Shown here one piece after another: positions 54,315-63,852 of a stretch of 64,000 nucleotides of DNA. The stretch is from Cellvibrionaceae bacterium (GTDB lineage Bacteria; Pseudomonadota; Gammaproteobacteria; Pseudomonadales; Cellvibrionaceae): the NCBI GenBank assembly GCA_025800365.1, contig JAOXRT010000147.1, forward strand, positions 26,261 through 90,260. Reading direction: 5' to 3'. Numbering within the stretch: position 1 is the first letter of the stretch; each line of letters opens with the position of its first letter. A model generated the notes under the pieces. The model made no database searches, was not told where the DNA came from, and was given only the letters and a program-made list of their open reading frames with translations. Both the position numbers and the translations under genes were made by a program.

Positions 54315-54316
54315 AA

Positions 54317-56542
54317 TTACATCTTATTCGGCTGATATTGATTTATAGCCCCTTGGGTTATTCTCATGGTTTTTATCCAAAGGGCATATGTAGCGGGGCT
54401 CAATATACCATCATCGTCATCAAACTCGTCAAATAAATCCAGCATAGCCTGCAGACCAAAGTTTCCGGCTAGGCCCCTTAGTTTATGTAATTGCTCATTA
54501 CTCAGGGGTTTTCCTACTAGTACCCCCTCCTCTGCCGAGATATTTTTACGAAGCTCCTGTAAGGCTTTTTCATACAGTTGTGCCGCCGGCTCAATACCTA
54601 AATTATTGAAATGTTCATGAATGACAGATTTGTTCAAAGCAATACTTTGTTTAGCGAAATCTTGATTAATACTGTTCAAAAGCTCGCCGTAGTCCACGGG
54701 CTTTTCAATTACGTCATCCATGCCAGCGGCATAACACTTTGTTTTTGTCTCGGGGTCGATATGTGCAGTCACGCCATAAATTGTGCCGCAATAACCAGCC
54801 TGTCTTAACTTTTCAGTTGCACTAATGCCATCAAGCTCTGGCATATTGACATCCATAAGCACTAACTGGGGCTGTTCGGCTTCGCAAAGCGATATCGCTT
54901 CTAAGCCATTTTCGGCCACATAGACCTTATGCTTATTTTGTTCAAAATATATTTTGGCCAACTTTAAATTCATTTCTACATCATCAGCCACCAATACTCG
55001 CAGTGGACTCATACTTGCAGTGCTGCCCTCATGGCTCAGGGCTGGCATTTTCTGTGCTACCTTGGCACTAACTTCAAACCAAAATTCTGCGCCTTCGCCT
55101 TCTTGACTGCTAAAGTTCAGCTCTCCATCCATTTTGTCTACAATGGCCTTACAAATCGCTAGCCCCATACCCGCACCACCATAAAGTGCATGAATGCTTT
55201 TATCAGCTTGTTGGTAGGGGGAGAATATTTTTTCTTTGGCCTGTTCAGCTATGCCCACCCCTGTGTCACTCACCAAAAACCTTAGTAGGCTATGACCATC
55301 TTTCTTCTCTAAGCAGCTAACCCCTAAATGTATTTCACCGTCGCGGGTAAACTTAATAGCGTTATTGATTAGGTTTAAAATTACTTGGCGCAACCTCTCT
55401 GAATCTAACTCATAGTAGCGATCGACATTATTCGCAATATGATAACTAAGCTGGTTCTGGTTCTTCTTAGCAGAAGAGCCCATTAAGAAGATAATTGAGC
55501 TAATCAGCCTTTCAAGATCAAATACCTTATCCACTAGCTCTAACTCACCCTGCTCATTGCGGGTGTACTCCAAAGCATTGTTCATTAAACCCAATAATGA
55601 TTCGCAAGCGTCATTGATTGAATCGACATACTGGGATTGCGCACTCGGTAAACCGCTATCTGAAAGTAGCCTTAGCAAACCCAAAATGCCATTCATTGGT
55701 GTTCGAATCTCATGACTCATAACAGCCAAAAAGTCTGATTTAGCCTTACTGGCCGCTAGGGCTGATTGCTGTTCTTTTTTGAGTTCGTGGGTGCGCTCAA
55801 GTACTTGTGCTTCAAGGTTTTTGTTCGCTGTTAGAATTTGCTCATGCTGGGTTTCAATGGTTTTTAATTGCTGATTAAAAGCATTGAGCAACATGCCAAT
55901 CTCATCATCGCGGTGCGCGCTGGGGATATCAATATTTTTCAGCTTCTCTGGTTTGCTTACTTGTTGGCTAGCTAGGAGTACAGATTTTGTAACACCAAAA
56001 TAAAAAACCAGCATTATGCAGGCCGCGAGAATGATGTTGCGAATAATACCAAATAGAAAGGTTAGTAATGAACGCTGTATAAAAGCTTGAGACTCATTTG
56101 CGGGATCTACCTGGATATATAGAACACCGACTTCCTCTGTACCAGCATGCAATAAGGAAACCTGTATATCCTCTAAGTCACCAAACAGCCAGCGCCCAAG
56201 CCCCGAGACTTTTTCAGGAGCCTTACTAGCATGTGCTAAGGTGTTTTTATAGTTGTCTTTGATGCTCGCCTTTACGATAAACCTATTGTTCAAAAGGCCT
56301 GCGACAATTTCGCCCGCGGTGGCATCATCTAGGTTATATGCTGCGAATTGTGCCGATTTAATTGCGGTACTAAGAATACGCTCGACATCATTATCGTGGT
56401 TGTTTTTTTGTTGGAAGTAATCGGCCATCAACTGGCCACCGGTCAGCAATAGGCCAATTAAAAAGGCCACCAAAACAATATTTCTGGTTTGCTTGTACGC
56501 CAATCGTTGGCGCAGTGGCGGCTGGCCCTTACTGAATGGCAC
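54317..56542 (-). CDS. Hybrid sensor histidine kinase with receiver and HPt-like domains
   Basis: This 741-residue protein has a first membrane helix (about 20-40), a periplasmic sensor of about 115 residues, a second helix (about 158-184), a HAMP-like linker, HisKA with phospho-accepting His277 (MSHEIRTPMNG), an ATPase domain (RLRQVILNLINNAIKFT, then GVGIAEQ and GGAGMGLAICKAIV), a receiver domain (VLVADDVEMN, LVLMDVNMPELDG, IEKPVD) and an HPt-like end with His686 in LHKLRGLAGNFG. Such tripartite kinases pass phosphate His-Asp-His-Asp to a separate regulator, here presumably the one 2 bases upstream. Overall plan resembles TorS. Confidence 0.9.
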   Translation of the reverse strand: MPFSKGQPPLRQRLAYKQTRNIVLVAFLIGLLLTGGQLMADYFQQKNNHDNDVERILSTAIKSAQFAAYNLDDATAGEIVAGLLNNRFIVKASIKDNYKNTLAHASKAPEKVSGLGRWLFGDLEDIQVSLLHAGTEEVGVLYIQVDPANESQAFIQRSLLTFLFGIIRNIILAACIMLVFYFGVTKSVLLASQQVSKPEKLKNIDIPSAHRDDEIGMLLNAFNQQLKTIETQHEQILTANKNLEAQVLERTHELKKEQQSALAASKAKSDFLAVMSHEIRTPMNGILGLLRLLSDSGLPSAQSQYVDSINDACESLLGLMNNALEYTRNEQGELELVDKVFDLERLISSIIFLMGSSAKKNQNQLSYHIANNVDRYYELDSERLRQVILNLINNAIKFTRDGEIHLGVSCLEKKDGHSLLRFLVSDTGVGIAEQAKEKIFSPYQQADKSIHALYGGAGMGLAICKAIVDKMDGELNFSSQEGEGAEFWFEVSAKVAQKMPALSHEGSTASMSPLRVLVADDVEMNLKLAKIYFEQNKHKVYVAENGLEAISLCEAEQPQLVLMDVNMPELDGISATEKLRQAGYCGTIYGVTAHIDPETKTKCYAAGMDDVIEKPVDYGELLNSINQDFAKQSIALNKSVIHEHFNNLGIEPAAQLYEKALQELRKNISAEEGVLVGKPLSNEQLHKLRGLAGNFGLQAMLDLFDEFDDDDGILSPATYALWIKTMRITQGAINQYQPNKM

Positions 56543-56544
56543 AG

Positions 56545-57291
56545 TTATGGCTCATTCGAGTTGATTTCCGCGATAAACAGGTAGCCTGCGCCATGAACCG
56601 TACTAATGTATTTTGGGGATCCTTTATCGTCTTGTAGCTTTTTTCTCAGCCTTGCTACCATTACATCGATAGTACGATCTGTAGGATACCAATCACGACG
56701 CTGCATTTTATTCATCAGCTGATCCCTACTCAGTACCATTCCTGGATTTGCTAGCAGGGCTGCTAATAATTTGTATTCTCCCTCAGTAAGGTTTACCTCT
56801 TCCCCATTTACATGCATCAATAGTCGGCGACCGGGTAAAAAAGACCAACAATCAAAGTTTATTTGTTCGGCTAAATCTTGGCTGTTATTGAGTGTTTCTT
56901 GATGCAGCCTTGATGCGAGGTTTTTAACCCGAACCATCAATTCCCGAATATTGTAGGGCTTGGTCACATAGTCATCGGCACCCAGCTCAAGACCCACAAT
57001 ACGGTCAATATCATCAGAGCGCTGGGTGACTAAAATAATCCCCATATTCGAGCGACCCCGTATCTCTCTAGTTAAAGCTAAGCCGTCGCCATCTGGCAGG
57101 GTAATATCTAGCAACACAATATCTATTGTTTTTTGCGCTAGCAGCTCTCTTGCTTGACTACAGTTGTGAGCCTTATACACCTCATAAGGGGCTTGATTGA
57201 AATAGCTGTATAAGAGCTCCATGCTCGCCAATTCGTCTTCCACAATGAGTAAAGTGATGGCTTTTGAATTGGATTTATTGGAAGGGTTCAT
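56545..57291 (-). CDS. OmpR-family response regulator
   Basis: This 248-residue protein has an N-terminal receiver domain with acidic pocket Glu18/Asp19 and phospho-acceptor Asp62 (VLLDITLPDGDG), the Thr in VTQRSD and Lys in DYVTKPYN, and a C-terminal winged-helix DNA-binding domain (LTEGEYKLLAALLANPGMVLSRDQL, TIDVMVARLRKKL, ISTVHGAGYLFI). It is the first gene of the operon with the hybrid kinase and binding protein, and the kinase follows 2 bases later. It probably controls genes responding to the ligand of the binding protein; nearby phytase and ggt genes are possible targets. Confidence 0.93.
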   Translation of the reverse strand: MNPSNKSNSKAITLLIVEDELASMELLYSYFNQAPYEVYKAHNCSQARELLAQKTIDIVLLDITLPDGDGLALTREIRGRSNMGIILVTQRSDDIDRIVGLELGADDYVTKPYNIRELMVRVKNLASRLHQETLNNSQDLAEQINFDCWSFLPGRRLLMHVNGEEVNLTEGEYKLLAALLANPGMVLSRDQLMNKMQRRDWYPTDRTIDVMVARLRKKLQDDKGSPKYISTVHGAGYLFIAEINSNEP

Positions 57292-57439
57292 GGTTTATTG
57301 GTCTGCGTATTTAGAACTGTTCAAATTATAACCCAGAGAAATCTGGCGCCAATGTAAATCTCCAGTGTTTTTTGTAAACCAAAGATTATCCTATAAACTG
57401 CGGCGGATAATATTAGATATACAGCCATGAGATAGCCCT

Positions 57440-58018
57440 ATGAGTTCCGAGCCAAACAAAACCAATAATACCGCCATTCGCAGCCACAAAGGCATCAGCC
57501 CAAGCCTAGGGCAACGAGTTATGATCGACCCCGCTGCCGTAGTCATAGGTGATGTGGTTCTAGGCGATGATTGCTCGGTATGGCCCTGTGCGGTGATCCG
57601 CGGCGATATGCACTCTATCCGAATTGGCGATCGCTGCAGTATCCAAGACGGCTCGGTTTTACATATTACTCATGCTAGTGACTTCAACCCGGGCGGCTGG
57701 CCCCTGACCTTAGGCGACGATGTTACCGTCGGTCACTCGGTCAACCTCCATGGCTGTACCCTGGGCAGCCGAATCCTAGTCGGTGTTGGTTCTACCATTA
57801 TGGATGGCGCTATCGTAGAAGACGAAGTCATCATCGGAGCTGGTAGCCTTGTGCCACCTGGTAAACGCCTAGAATCCGGTCATTTGTACGTTGGCTCGCC
57901 AGTAAAGAAAGCGCGCCCACTAAAAGAAAAAGAACGTAATTTCTTCCCTTATACAGCCGGGAATTATGTGAAGCTAAAGGATGAGTATTTAGCCGAGGCC
58001 GAAGATCAGAATAACTAG
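57440..58018 (+). CDS. Gamma-carbonic anhydrase-like protein (left-handed beta helix)
   Basis: The 192-residue protein shows the hexapeptide repeats of a left-handed beta helix (AAVVIGDVVLGDDCSVWPCAVIRGD, IRIGDRCSIQDGSVLHIT). Zinc-ligand histidines are in LHITHAS, VGHSVNLHGC. This is the gamma carbonic anhydrase/YrdA/PaaY family, soluble trimers of partly uncertain function. The length is usual, with an N-terminal extension of about 20 residues before SLGQRV. It is divergent from the response regulator and converges on the DUF885 gene. Confidence 0.9.
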   Translation: MSSEPNKTNNTAIRSHKGISPSLGQRVMIDPAAVVIGDVVLGDDCSVWPCAVIRGDMHSIRIGDRCSIQDGSVLHITHASDFNPGGWPLTLGDDVTVGHSVNLHGCTLGSRILVGVGSTIMDGAIVEDEVIIGAGSLVPPGKRLESGHLYVGSPVKKARPLKEKERNFFPYTAGNYVKLKDEYLAEAEDQNN

Positions 58019-58091
58019 TGTATTCGCCAGCAGGGAATATCGTTGTTTGGAAAGGATAAAAGTTCAAATACAAATATAGCAGTTTAAGAAT

Positions 58092-58116
58092 GAAGCCGGC
58101 CCTATGAGCCGGCTTC
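58092..58116. repeat. Hairpin between convergent genes, terminator-like
   Basis: GAAGCCGGC (58092-58100) pairs perfectly with GCCGGCTTC (58108-58116) around CCTATGA. There is no clean T-run. Its position between two converging genes makes a weak bidirectional terminator the simplest reading. Confidence 0.65.
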
Positions 58117-58123
58117 CACAAGA

Positions 58124-59926
58124 TTAGCCTTTGCTGGCGATATACTGGTCGACTTGCTCTTCCAAGATACCTAATGGCAACATGCCATTGCGCAAAATCA
58201 CATCGTGGAATTCACGAATATCAAATTTTTCCGCTAGCGCCTTCTTGGCCTTAGCACGCAATTGCATAATTTTGATTTGACCAATCTTATAAGCAGTCGC
58301 CTGTCCAGGCATAACAATGTAACGCTCGATGGCTTTTACAACGTCTAGCTCAGGACTTGGAGTGCTATCACGTAGATACTTAATCGCCTGCTCGCGTGTC
58401 CACTTCTTAGCGTGAATACCAGTATCAACCACTAAACGACAAGCACGCCATAGCTCCATTGATAAGCGACCAAAGTCAGAATAAGGGTCCTGATAAAAAC
58501 CAATTTCCTTTGGTAGCGTTTCAGAGTACAAACCCCAGCCCTCAGTATAGGCTGTGTAACCACCTACCTTACGGAATGTTGGAATACCTTCTAGCTCTTG
58601 GGCAATCGCCAGCTGCATATGGTGGCCAGGAATACCTTCGTGATAAGCCAAAGCTTCTAGCTCATACACTGCCATCTCATTCATATCCGCTAAGTTTACG
58701 TAGTAGCGACCTGGACGAGAGCCATCTAAAGATGGGCGCTGGTAAAATGCACGGCCAGCAGAGTCTTCACGGAAAGGCTCAACACGGGTAACTACCAAAT
58801 CAGCCTTTGGCTTAGTAAGGAATAGCTCATCTAAGCGAGACTTCATGACATCGATAGTTTTAACGGCATCATCTAAGTACTTCTGACGACCTTCATCGGT
58901 GTTAGGTAATTTAAACTGGGCATCATTGCGCATAAATTTAAAGAATGCCTGCAAATCACCTTTGAAACCCACCTTTTCTTTGATCGCACGCATTTCATCA
59001 TGAATACGAGCAACTTCAGCAAGCCCTAGCTTATGGATTTCATCCGCAGTCATGTCCGTGGTGGTCATGTCTTTTAGGCGATACTTGTAATACTCTTCGC
59101 CTTTAGGAAATTTCCAAACACCATCACGCGTATCAGCACGCTTCTCCTGACTTTCTAAGAAGCCAATCAATGCAGTATAGGCATTTTTAAATTCACCCAA
59201 TAAAGCCGCTTTCGCTTCTTTTAGCAGTTTTGCTTTTTCTTCGTCTGTAGCTTCTAGCTTTTCAACTTTGCCCTGGATGTCTGCCCAAACTGGGTTGTCT
59301 TCTTTAGCGTCTTTCTCAAAAGGCTTACCGGCAATGATATTTTTACTGTCGCTAATCACCATCGGGAAAACAAATTTAGGAGGCACCACACCTAGTTTTT
59401 CGCTGCTCTCCATGCGCACGATAAGCTGATCAAATAGCGGCTTAGCTTTTTTCAGGCGAGAAATATAAGCCTCAGCATCGCTAACATTATCTACGCGATG
59501 CATATTGATCAGAAATGATGGAAGCTGCGACTGAAGACCAAACATTTGATTAACTTGGTAACCGTAATCGCGATAGCGATCCGCGAAGATCTGATCTTTG
59601 GCTTGTTCTTCAAATAAGCGATAGCTTAGCTTTTCTTGTTCACCCAATTTTGAAAAATCAATTTTCTTGAGCTCGGCTAATTGCTTTTTAACAAGTGCTA
59701 GATCGCGATCATCTTCCGCTGCAGAGATATCACCCCACTCGCCGTACTTTTCCTTCATACCTAAGTAAGTAAGGTACATCGGCTTGTTGGCCAAGGATTC
59801 TTTAAATGAGCTTTCGAAAAACTCAGCAGCCTTTTCAGACTCGGTTTTTTCAGCAAGCGCCCATGTTGCACTGCTTGCAGCTACGAGCGCTACCGCTAAG
59901 CGCGTCGCTTTAGTCATCAACTTCAT
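58124..59926 (-). CDS. DUF885-family secreted metallopeptidase-like protein
   Basis: The 600-residue protein has a signal peptide (ATRLAVALVAASSATWALA) and the DUF885 core with the HEGIPGHH motif at residues 429-436 (ALAYHEGIPGHHMQLAIA), a zinc-peptidase-type HExxxHH arrangement, and the downstream AYTEGWGLYSE carrying a likely Glu ligand. Conserved ends include VDTGIHAKKWTREQAI and PGQATAYKIG. Members are periplasmic or secreted and thought to be peptidases of the gluzincin type, but few are characterised. It is a single-gene unit; a large hairpin separates it from the sigma operon. Confidence 0.87.
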   Translation of the reverse strand: MKLMTKATRLAVALVAASSATWALAEKTESEKAAEFFESSFKESLANKPMYLTYLGMKEKYGEWGDISAAEDDRDLALVKKQLAELKKIDFSKLGEQEKLSYRLFEEQAKDQIFADRYRDYGYQVNQMFGLQSQLPSFLINMHRVDNVSDAEAYISRLKKAKPLFDQLIVRMESSEKLGVVPPKFVFPMVISDSKNIIAGKPFEKDAKEDNPVWADIQGKVEKLEATDEEKAKLLKEAKAALLGEFKNAYTALIGFLESQEKRADTRDGVWKFPKGEEYYKYRLKDMTTTDMTADEIHKLGLAEVARIHDEMRAIKEKVGFKGDLQAFFKFMRNDAQFKLPNTDEGRQKYLDDAVKTIDVMKSRLDELFLTKPKADLVVTRVEPFREDSAGRAFYQRPSLDGSRPGRYYVNLADMNEMAVYELEALAYHEGIPGHHMQLAIAQELEGIPTFRKVGGYTAYTEGWGLYSETLPKEIGFYQDPYSDFGRLSMELWRACRLVVDTGIHAKKWTREQAIKYLRDSTPSPELDVVKAIERYIVMPGQATAYKIGQIKIMQLRAKAKKALAEKFDIREFHDVILRNGMLPLGILEEQVDQYIASKG

Positions 59927-60013
59927 GGTATTTCCTCATGACGAGCGTGTAGTTTGGCTGAGTGATACCAGCCGCCATACACAAATATTGTTGTTTTACG
60001 GTAGTTAGACGAA

Positions 60014-60042
60014 CAACGGCCAATGAAAATCATTGGCCGTTG
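60014..60042. repeat. Perfect 13-base inverted repeat downstream of the sigma operon
   Basis: CAACGGCCAATGA (60014-60026) and TCATTGGCCGTTG (60030-60042) flank AAA. It sits between the last gene of the ECF operon and the DUF885 gene, both read on the minus strand. The T-run after it is poor, so termination would depend mainly on the strong stem. Confidence 0.75.
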
Positions 60043-60072
60043 ATAAAATAGGAACTAAGAACTTTGGGAGGT

Positions 60073-60411
60073 CTATACTTCGAATATGCGAGTTCGGTCA
60101 TTCCACACAACTAGAGCCGCTACAGCTAGCATGCTAAGACCTAGGCCCAACAAAGTCGCCCAGTTTGCGCTTGGCTGGGTGAAAATTGAGGCGAAGCCCT
60201 GCAACATAGCCTGCAAGGGCAAGATAGCGGCTACAAGTGCGGTCGACAGAATAGCCGCCCAAACCACTAGACGGTTAGGCTTGGCTTTCTCACGGTCGGG
60301 CTTGGCCGGTAACTGAGCCATCAAAGCATCAGTAAAGCCATCATCCGCAATATAGTCATTTTGGGCCTTCAGCTCTCGCTGAAGAAACAGTTCAAATTCT
60401 TGATCATTCAT
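60073..60411 (-). CDS. Small membrane protein following the ECF sigma gene (anti-sigma candidate)
   Basis: The 112-residue protein has a soluble N-terminal part (DQEFELFLQRELKAQNDYIADDGFTDALMAQLP) and two membrane helices (VVWAAILSTALVAAILPLQAML and WATLLGLGLSMLAVAALVVW). It lacks the zinc-binding anti-sigma signature HxxxCxxC. Its place directly after the sigma gene and its short cytoplasmic head followed by membrane anchor fit an anti-sigma factor, but this is inference from context. I chose the ATG at 60411 because GGGGGA lies 9 bases upstream; an ATG at 60420 overlaps the sigma stop (ATGA) but is too close to that site. Confidence 0.75.
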   Translation of the reverse strand: MNDQEFELFLQRELKAQNDYIADDGFTDALMAQLPAKPDREKAKPNRLVVWAAILSTALVAAILPLQAMLQGFASIFTQPSANWATLLGLGLSMLAVAALVVWNDRTRIFEV

Positions 60412-60416
60412 AGTCT

Positions 60417-60977
60417 TCATTCCCCCGCTACTTGAGCGGTTGCGGGTACAGCTAAGATAGCCTTGAGCTTCTGTTTCGCCCGCTGAACATGGGATTTTAC
60501 CGAACCCACAGGACACTGCAAGATTTCAGCAGCTTCACTGTGGCTCATCCCTTGAGTATAACACAGGTCAATGGTTTGCCTTTGAATATCAGGCAGCTGG
60601 GCCAGGGCTTGATCAAGGTCCCTGCTGTTACCCACATGCTCTAAATCAGAGCCCGCTGCCGAATGAACATTATCAATGTCCTCAAAAGTATCCTGGAAGT
60701 TATTCTTCTTGATCTTCTTATAATCGAGGAAGGTATTATAAGCGATCCGATATAACCAGGTACTTAGCTTAGCGTTTGACTGAAAACTGTCTAACTTACG
60801 GAAAGCCTTTAAAAAGGTCTCCTGGGCTAGATCATCAGCCAAGGCATCGTTCTGGCACCATTGGCGCAATGATGCGCGCAAACCAGATTGATGGCGATTA
60901 ACCAAGATAGCAAAGGCGCGTTGGTTACCCGCCTTTACTACTAGGTCAATCAATTGTTGGTCGCTAAGCTCTATCAC
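60417..60977 (-). CDS. ECF-type RNA polymerase sigma factor
   Basis: This 186-residue protein has sigma region 2 (RAFAILVNRHQSGLRASLRQW, DDLAQETFLKAFRKLDSFQSNAKLSTWLYRIAYNTFLD) and region 4 (LAQLPDIQRQTIDLCYTQGMSHSEAAEILQCPVGSVKSHVQRAKQKLK), joined by an acidic linker. It belongs to the extracytoplasmic-function group and should direct a small regulon of envelope-related genes. It lies 26 bases after a membrane protein gene and overlaps the candidate anti-sigma frame. I do not think it is RpoE/AlgU itself, since the usual rseA/mucA-type genes are absent. Confidence 0.92.
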   Translation of the reverse strand: MIELSDQQLIDLVVKAGNQRAFAILVNRHQSGLRASLRQWCQNDALADDLAQETFLKAFRKLDSFQSNAKLSTWLYRIAYNTFLDYKKIKKNNFQDTFEDIDNVHSAAGSDLEHVGNSRDLDQALAQLPDIQRQTIDLCYTQGMSHSEAAEILQCPVGSVKSHVQRAKQKLKAILAVPATAQVAGE

Positions 60978-61003
60978 AAAGGTGGCCTAAGTTACTGTTT
61001 TTG

Positions 61004-61813
61004 TTATACGGATTGGCTGTTGCTTTCTTTTTCTTGCTGAGCTTGCTCAGTCTTCCAGATGTAAAGGTGAGCTACACCAATCAGCGCTGGGATTAAGCCT
61101 ACCGCACCAACCTCACCGGCAACTGCACCTAAGAAGCCCATCAAGCCAACACCTACAGCGATCAGCATGACGCCTTTGCTCTGAGTGCTCTTCTCAGGCT
61201 TACCGGTTGCTTCTTGGAACATTTCAGGCGGGATCTCTTGGCCTTTCTCCAGCATCTTATCGATGCTTTGATTGATCAGCTCGCGGCGCTTATGACGACC
61301 GTACATAACCACGCCTACGATCAATACTGGCATGCCAAAGATCAACACAATGGCGACAACGGCTACTAAAGCTTCAAGAAAATCGCCGATTGAGTCGGTA
61401 AAAGCATTGCCACCTTCTTTATAGACCACTCGAGATTTGCTTTCGCTTCGGCGCTCGCTTTCCACTTCGGCTTGGTGCTCGGCCTCTCTTTCAAGGACGA
61501 TTTTGCCGTCTATCTCAACACCTTCTTTTTCTAGCTCGTGGGCAATCTCTTTAAGGACGTTCTCACCGATAAAAGAACCTAGGTTGATGGTGACTTTCTT
61601 CTGCTCGTCGCTGCCATCACTGGTACGGACCACGATTTCGCCAGATTCAACATTGAGATCGATGGTTTTTTCAACATCACCATCTTTCACCACAATAACT
61701 TTACGGTGACTATCAGCTTCGCTTTCGGCCGTTACCGCCGCTGCACCCACTATGGTGCACATCATCAGCAGCGCGGCGAACAGCTGCTTTAGGTTTAAGT
61801 GATTCATATTCAT
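61004..61813 (-). CDS. Membrane protein with periplasmic domain, first gene of the ECF sigma operon
   Basis: The 269-residue protein has a signal peptide (LKQLFAALLMMCTIVGAAAVTA), a charged periplasmic domain of about 110 residues (KVIVVKDGDVEKTIDLNVES, VLKEIAHELEKEGVEIDGK), a membrane helix (ALVAVVAIVLIFGMPVLIVGVVMYG), a cytoplasmic loop with RRELINQSIDKMLEKGQEIPPEM, and two more helices at the end. The latter half looks like the DUF6249-type family found beside ECF sigma genes. It may sense envelope stress and act on the sigma factor, but that is inference from the operon. GAGG precedes its start. Confidence 0.82.
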   Translation of the reverse strand: MNMNHLNLKQLFAALLMMCTIVGAAAVTAESEADSHRKVIVVKDGDVEKTIDLNVESGEIVVRTSDGSDEQKKVTINLGSFIGENVLKEIAHELEKEGVEIDGKIVLEREAEHQAEVESERRSESKSRVVYKEGGNAFTDSIGDFLEALVAVVAIVLIFGMPVLIVGVVMYGRHKRRELINQSIDKMLEKGQEIPPEMFQEATGKPEKSTQSKGVMLIAVGVGLMGFLGAVAGEVGAVGLIPALIGVAHLYIWKTEQAQQEKESNSQSV

Positions 61814-61958
61814 ATTCCTCGTAGTGTTTCATTGGGCAGTGATCTTCTGCCCTGCTATTGCTAAGCGAATATCGCTTGGTATTGCTTAAGACGGCGCAAA
61901 CAGCCGAATGGATGCAAGCGCCAGAAAAACTTTGAGATTATTTTGGCTAGGGCCTAGA

Positions 61959-62798
61959 TCAGGGCAATTTTGACTCTAGCTGCTGACGCAATTGAGCTAA
62001 GATTGGAGCCGTGTCGGGGCGCTTGCCACGCCACAAATAAAAGGATTCAGCAGCCTGTTCGACCAACATGCCAAGGCCATCAGCTTCAGCCAGGGCACCG
62101 TTATTCTTGGCCCAGTTCATAAACACCGTTGGCTCGGCGCCATACATCATATCGTAGCAATAGCAGCCCTCAGCGACCCTATTTGCCAGTGGCAAGCTAT
62201 CGCCTTGCAGGCTAGCCGCACTGCCATTAATGATGATGTCAAACTGGCCCGGCTCTATATCAGAAAAACCAGAAGCAGTAATTTTGCCAATATCAGCAAA
62301 TTCATCAGCCAGTAGTTGCGCCTTAGAAACCGTACGATTTGCTATATGAAGCGCTGCAGGGCTCGAAGCCAATAAAGGCTGAATGACACCTCGCACAGCC
62401 CCACCTGCACCTAAAAGCAAAACCCTTTTGCCAGCCAAAGGCCAAGATAGGTTTTGCTCAATATCGCGTACCATACCTACGCCATCGGTATTTTCGGCGC
62501 AAATACGGCCATTTTCCTGCAAGATAAGGGTGTTGCTTGCGCCAGCTCTGGACGCTCTTGGGCTTAGCTCATCGGCAAACTCCAGCGCATCCAGCTTAAA
62601 GGGTACGGTGACATTCATTCCCTTGCCCCCTTGTGCAAAGAATTTACCTGCCTCCTCCGCAAAATTTTGCGCGCAAATGGCTTCGTAGCTAATGGCCTCA
62701 GCACATTGCTCAGCAAATGATTGGTGTATCAATGGCGATTTGGAATGGGCTATGGGGTTACCTAGCACTGCATAGCGATCTATCGTCGAATTAGTCAC
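61959..62798 (-). CDS. aroE: Shikimate dehydrogenase
   Basis: This 279-residue enzyme has the substrate-binding start YAVLGNPIAHSKSPLIHQ, the catalytic Lys in NVTVPFKLDALEFADE, an NADP site LLLGAGGAVRGVI with NRTVSKAQ after it, and the end YGAEPTVFMNWAKNNGALAEADGLGMLVEQAAESF. It reduces 3-dehydroshikimate in aromatic amino acid synthesis. I chose the GTG at 62798, with GAGG 5 bases upstream and good alignment to the E. coli start; a TTG at 62825 would overlap hemF. It follows the hemF stop by 11 bases, as in Pseudomonas. Confidence 0.96.
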   Translation of the reverse strand: MTNSTIDRYAVLGNPIAHSKSPLIHQSFAEQCAEAISYEAICAQNFAEEAGKFFAQGGKGMNVTVPFKLDALEFADELSPRASRAGASNTLILQENGRICAENTDGVGMVRDIEQNLSWPLAGKRVLLLGAGGAVRGVIQPLLASSPAALHIANRTVSKAQLLADEFADIGKITASGFSDIEPGQFDIIINGSAASLQGDSLPLANRVAEGCYCYDMMYGAEPTVFMNWAKNNGALAEADGLGMLVEQAAESFYLWRGKRPDTAPILAQLRQQLESKLP

Positions 62799-62809
62799 AG
62801 CAACCTCGC

Positions 62810-63739
<930 letters not shown>

Positions 63740-63852
63740 TCATTACTGGGCTTGGCATAGTAACAAAAGCCAATGATCACTGCAGTTGGAAATATGTTTT
63801 GGCTATTAGAGCAAGGCCCTGTTAATGCGAGGTTTAAGCGCGGAGGTAAGGC

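Noticed and set aside
60420..60516. Longer N-terminus for the small membrane protein after the sigma gene
   Set aside because: It lies inside the sigma gene in another frame and is rich in unlikely residues; starts at 60420 or 60411 fit better.
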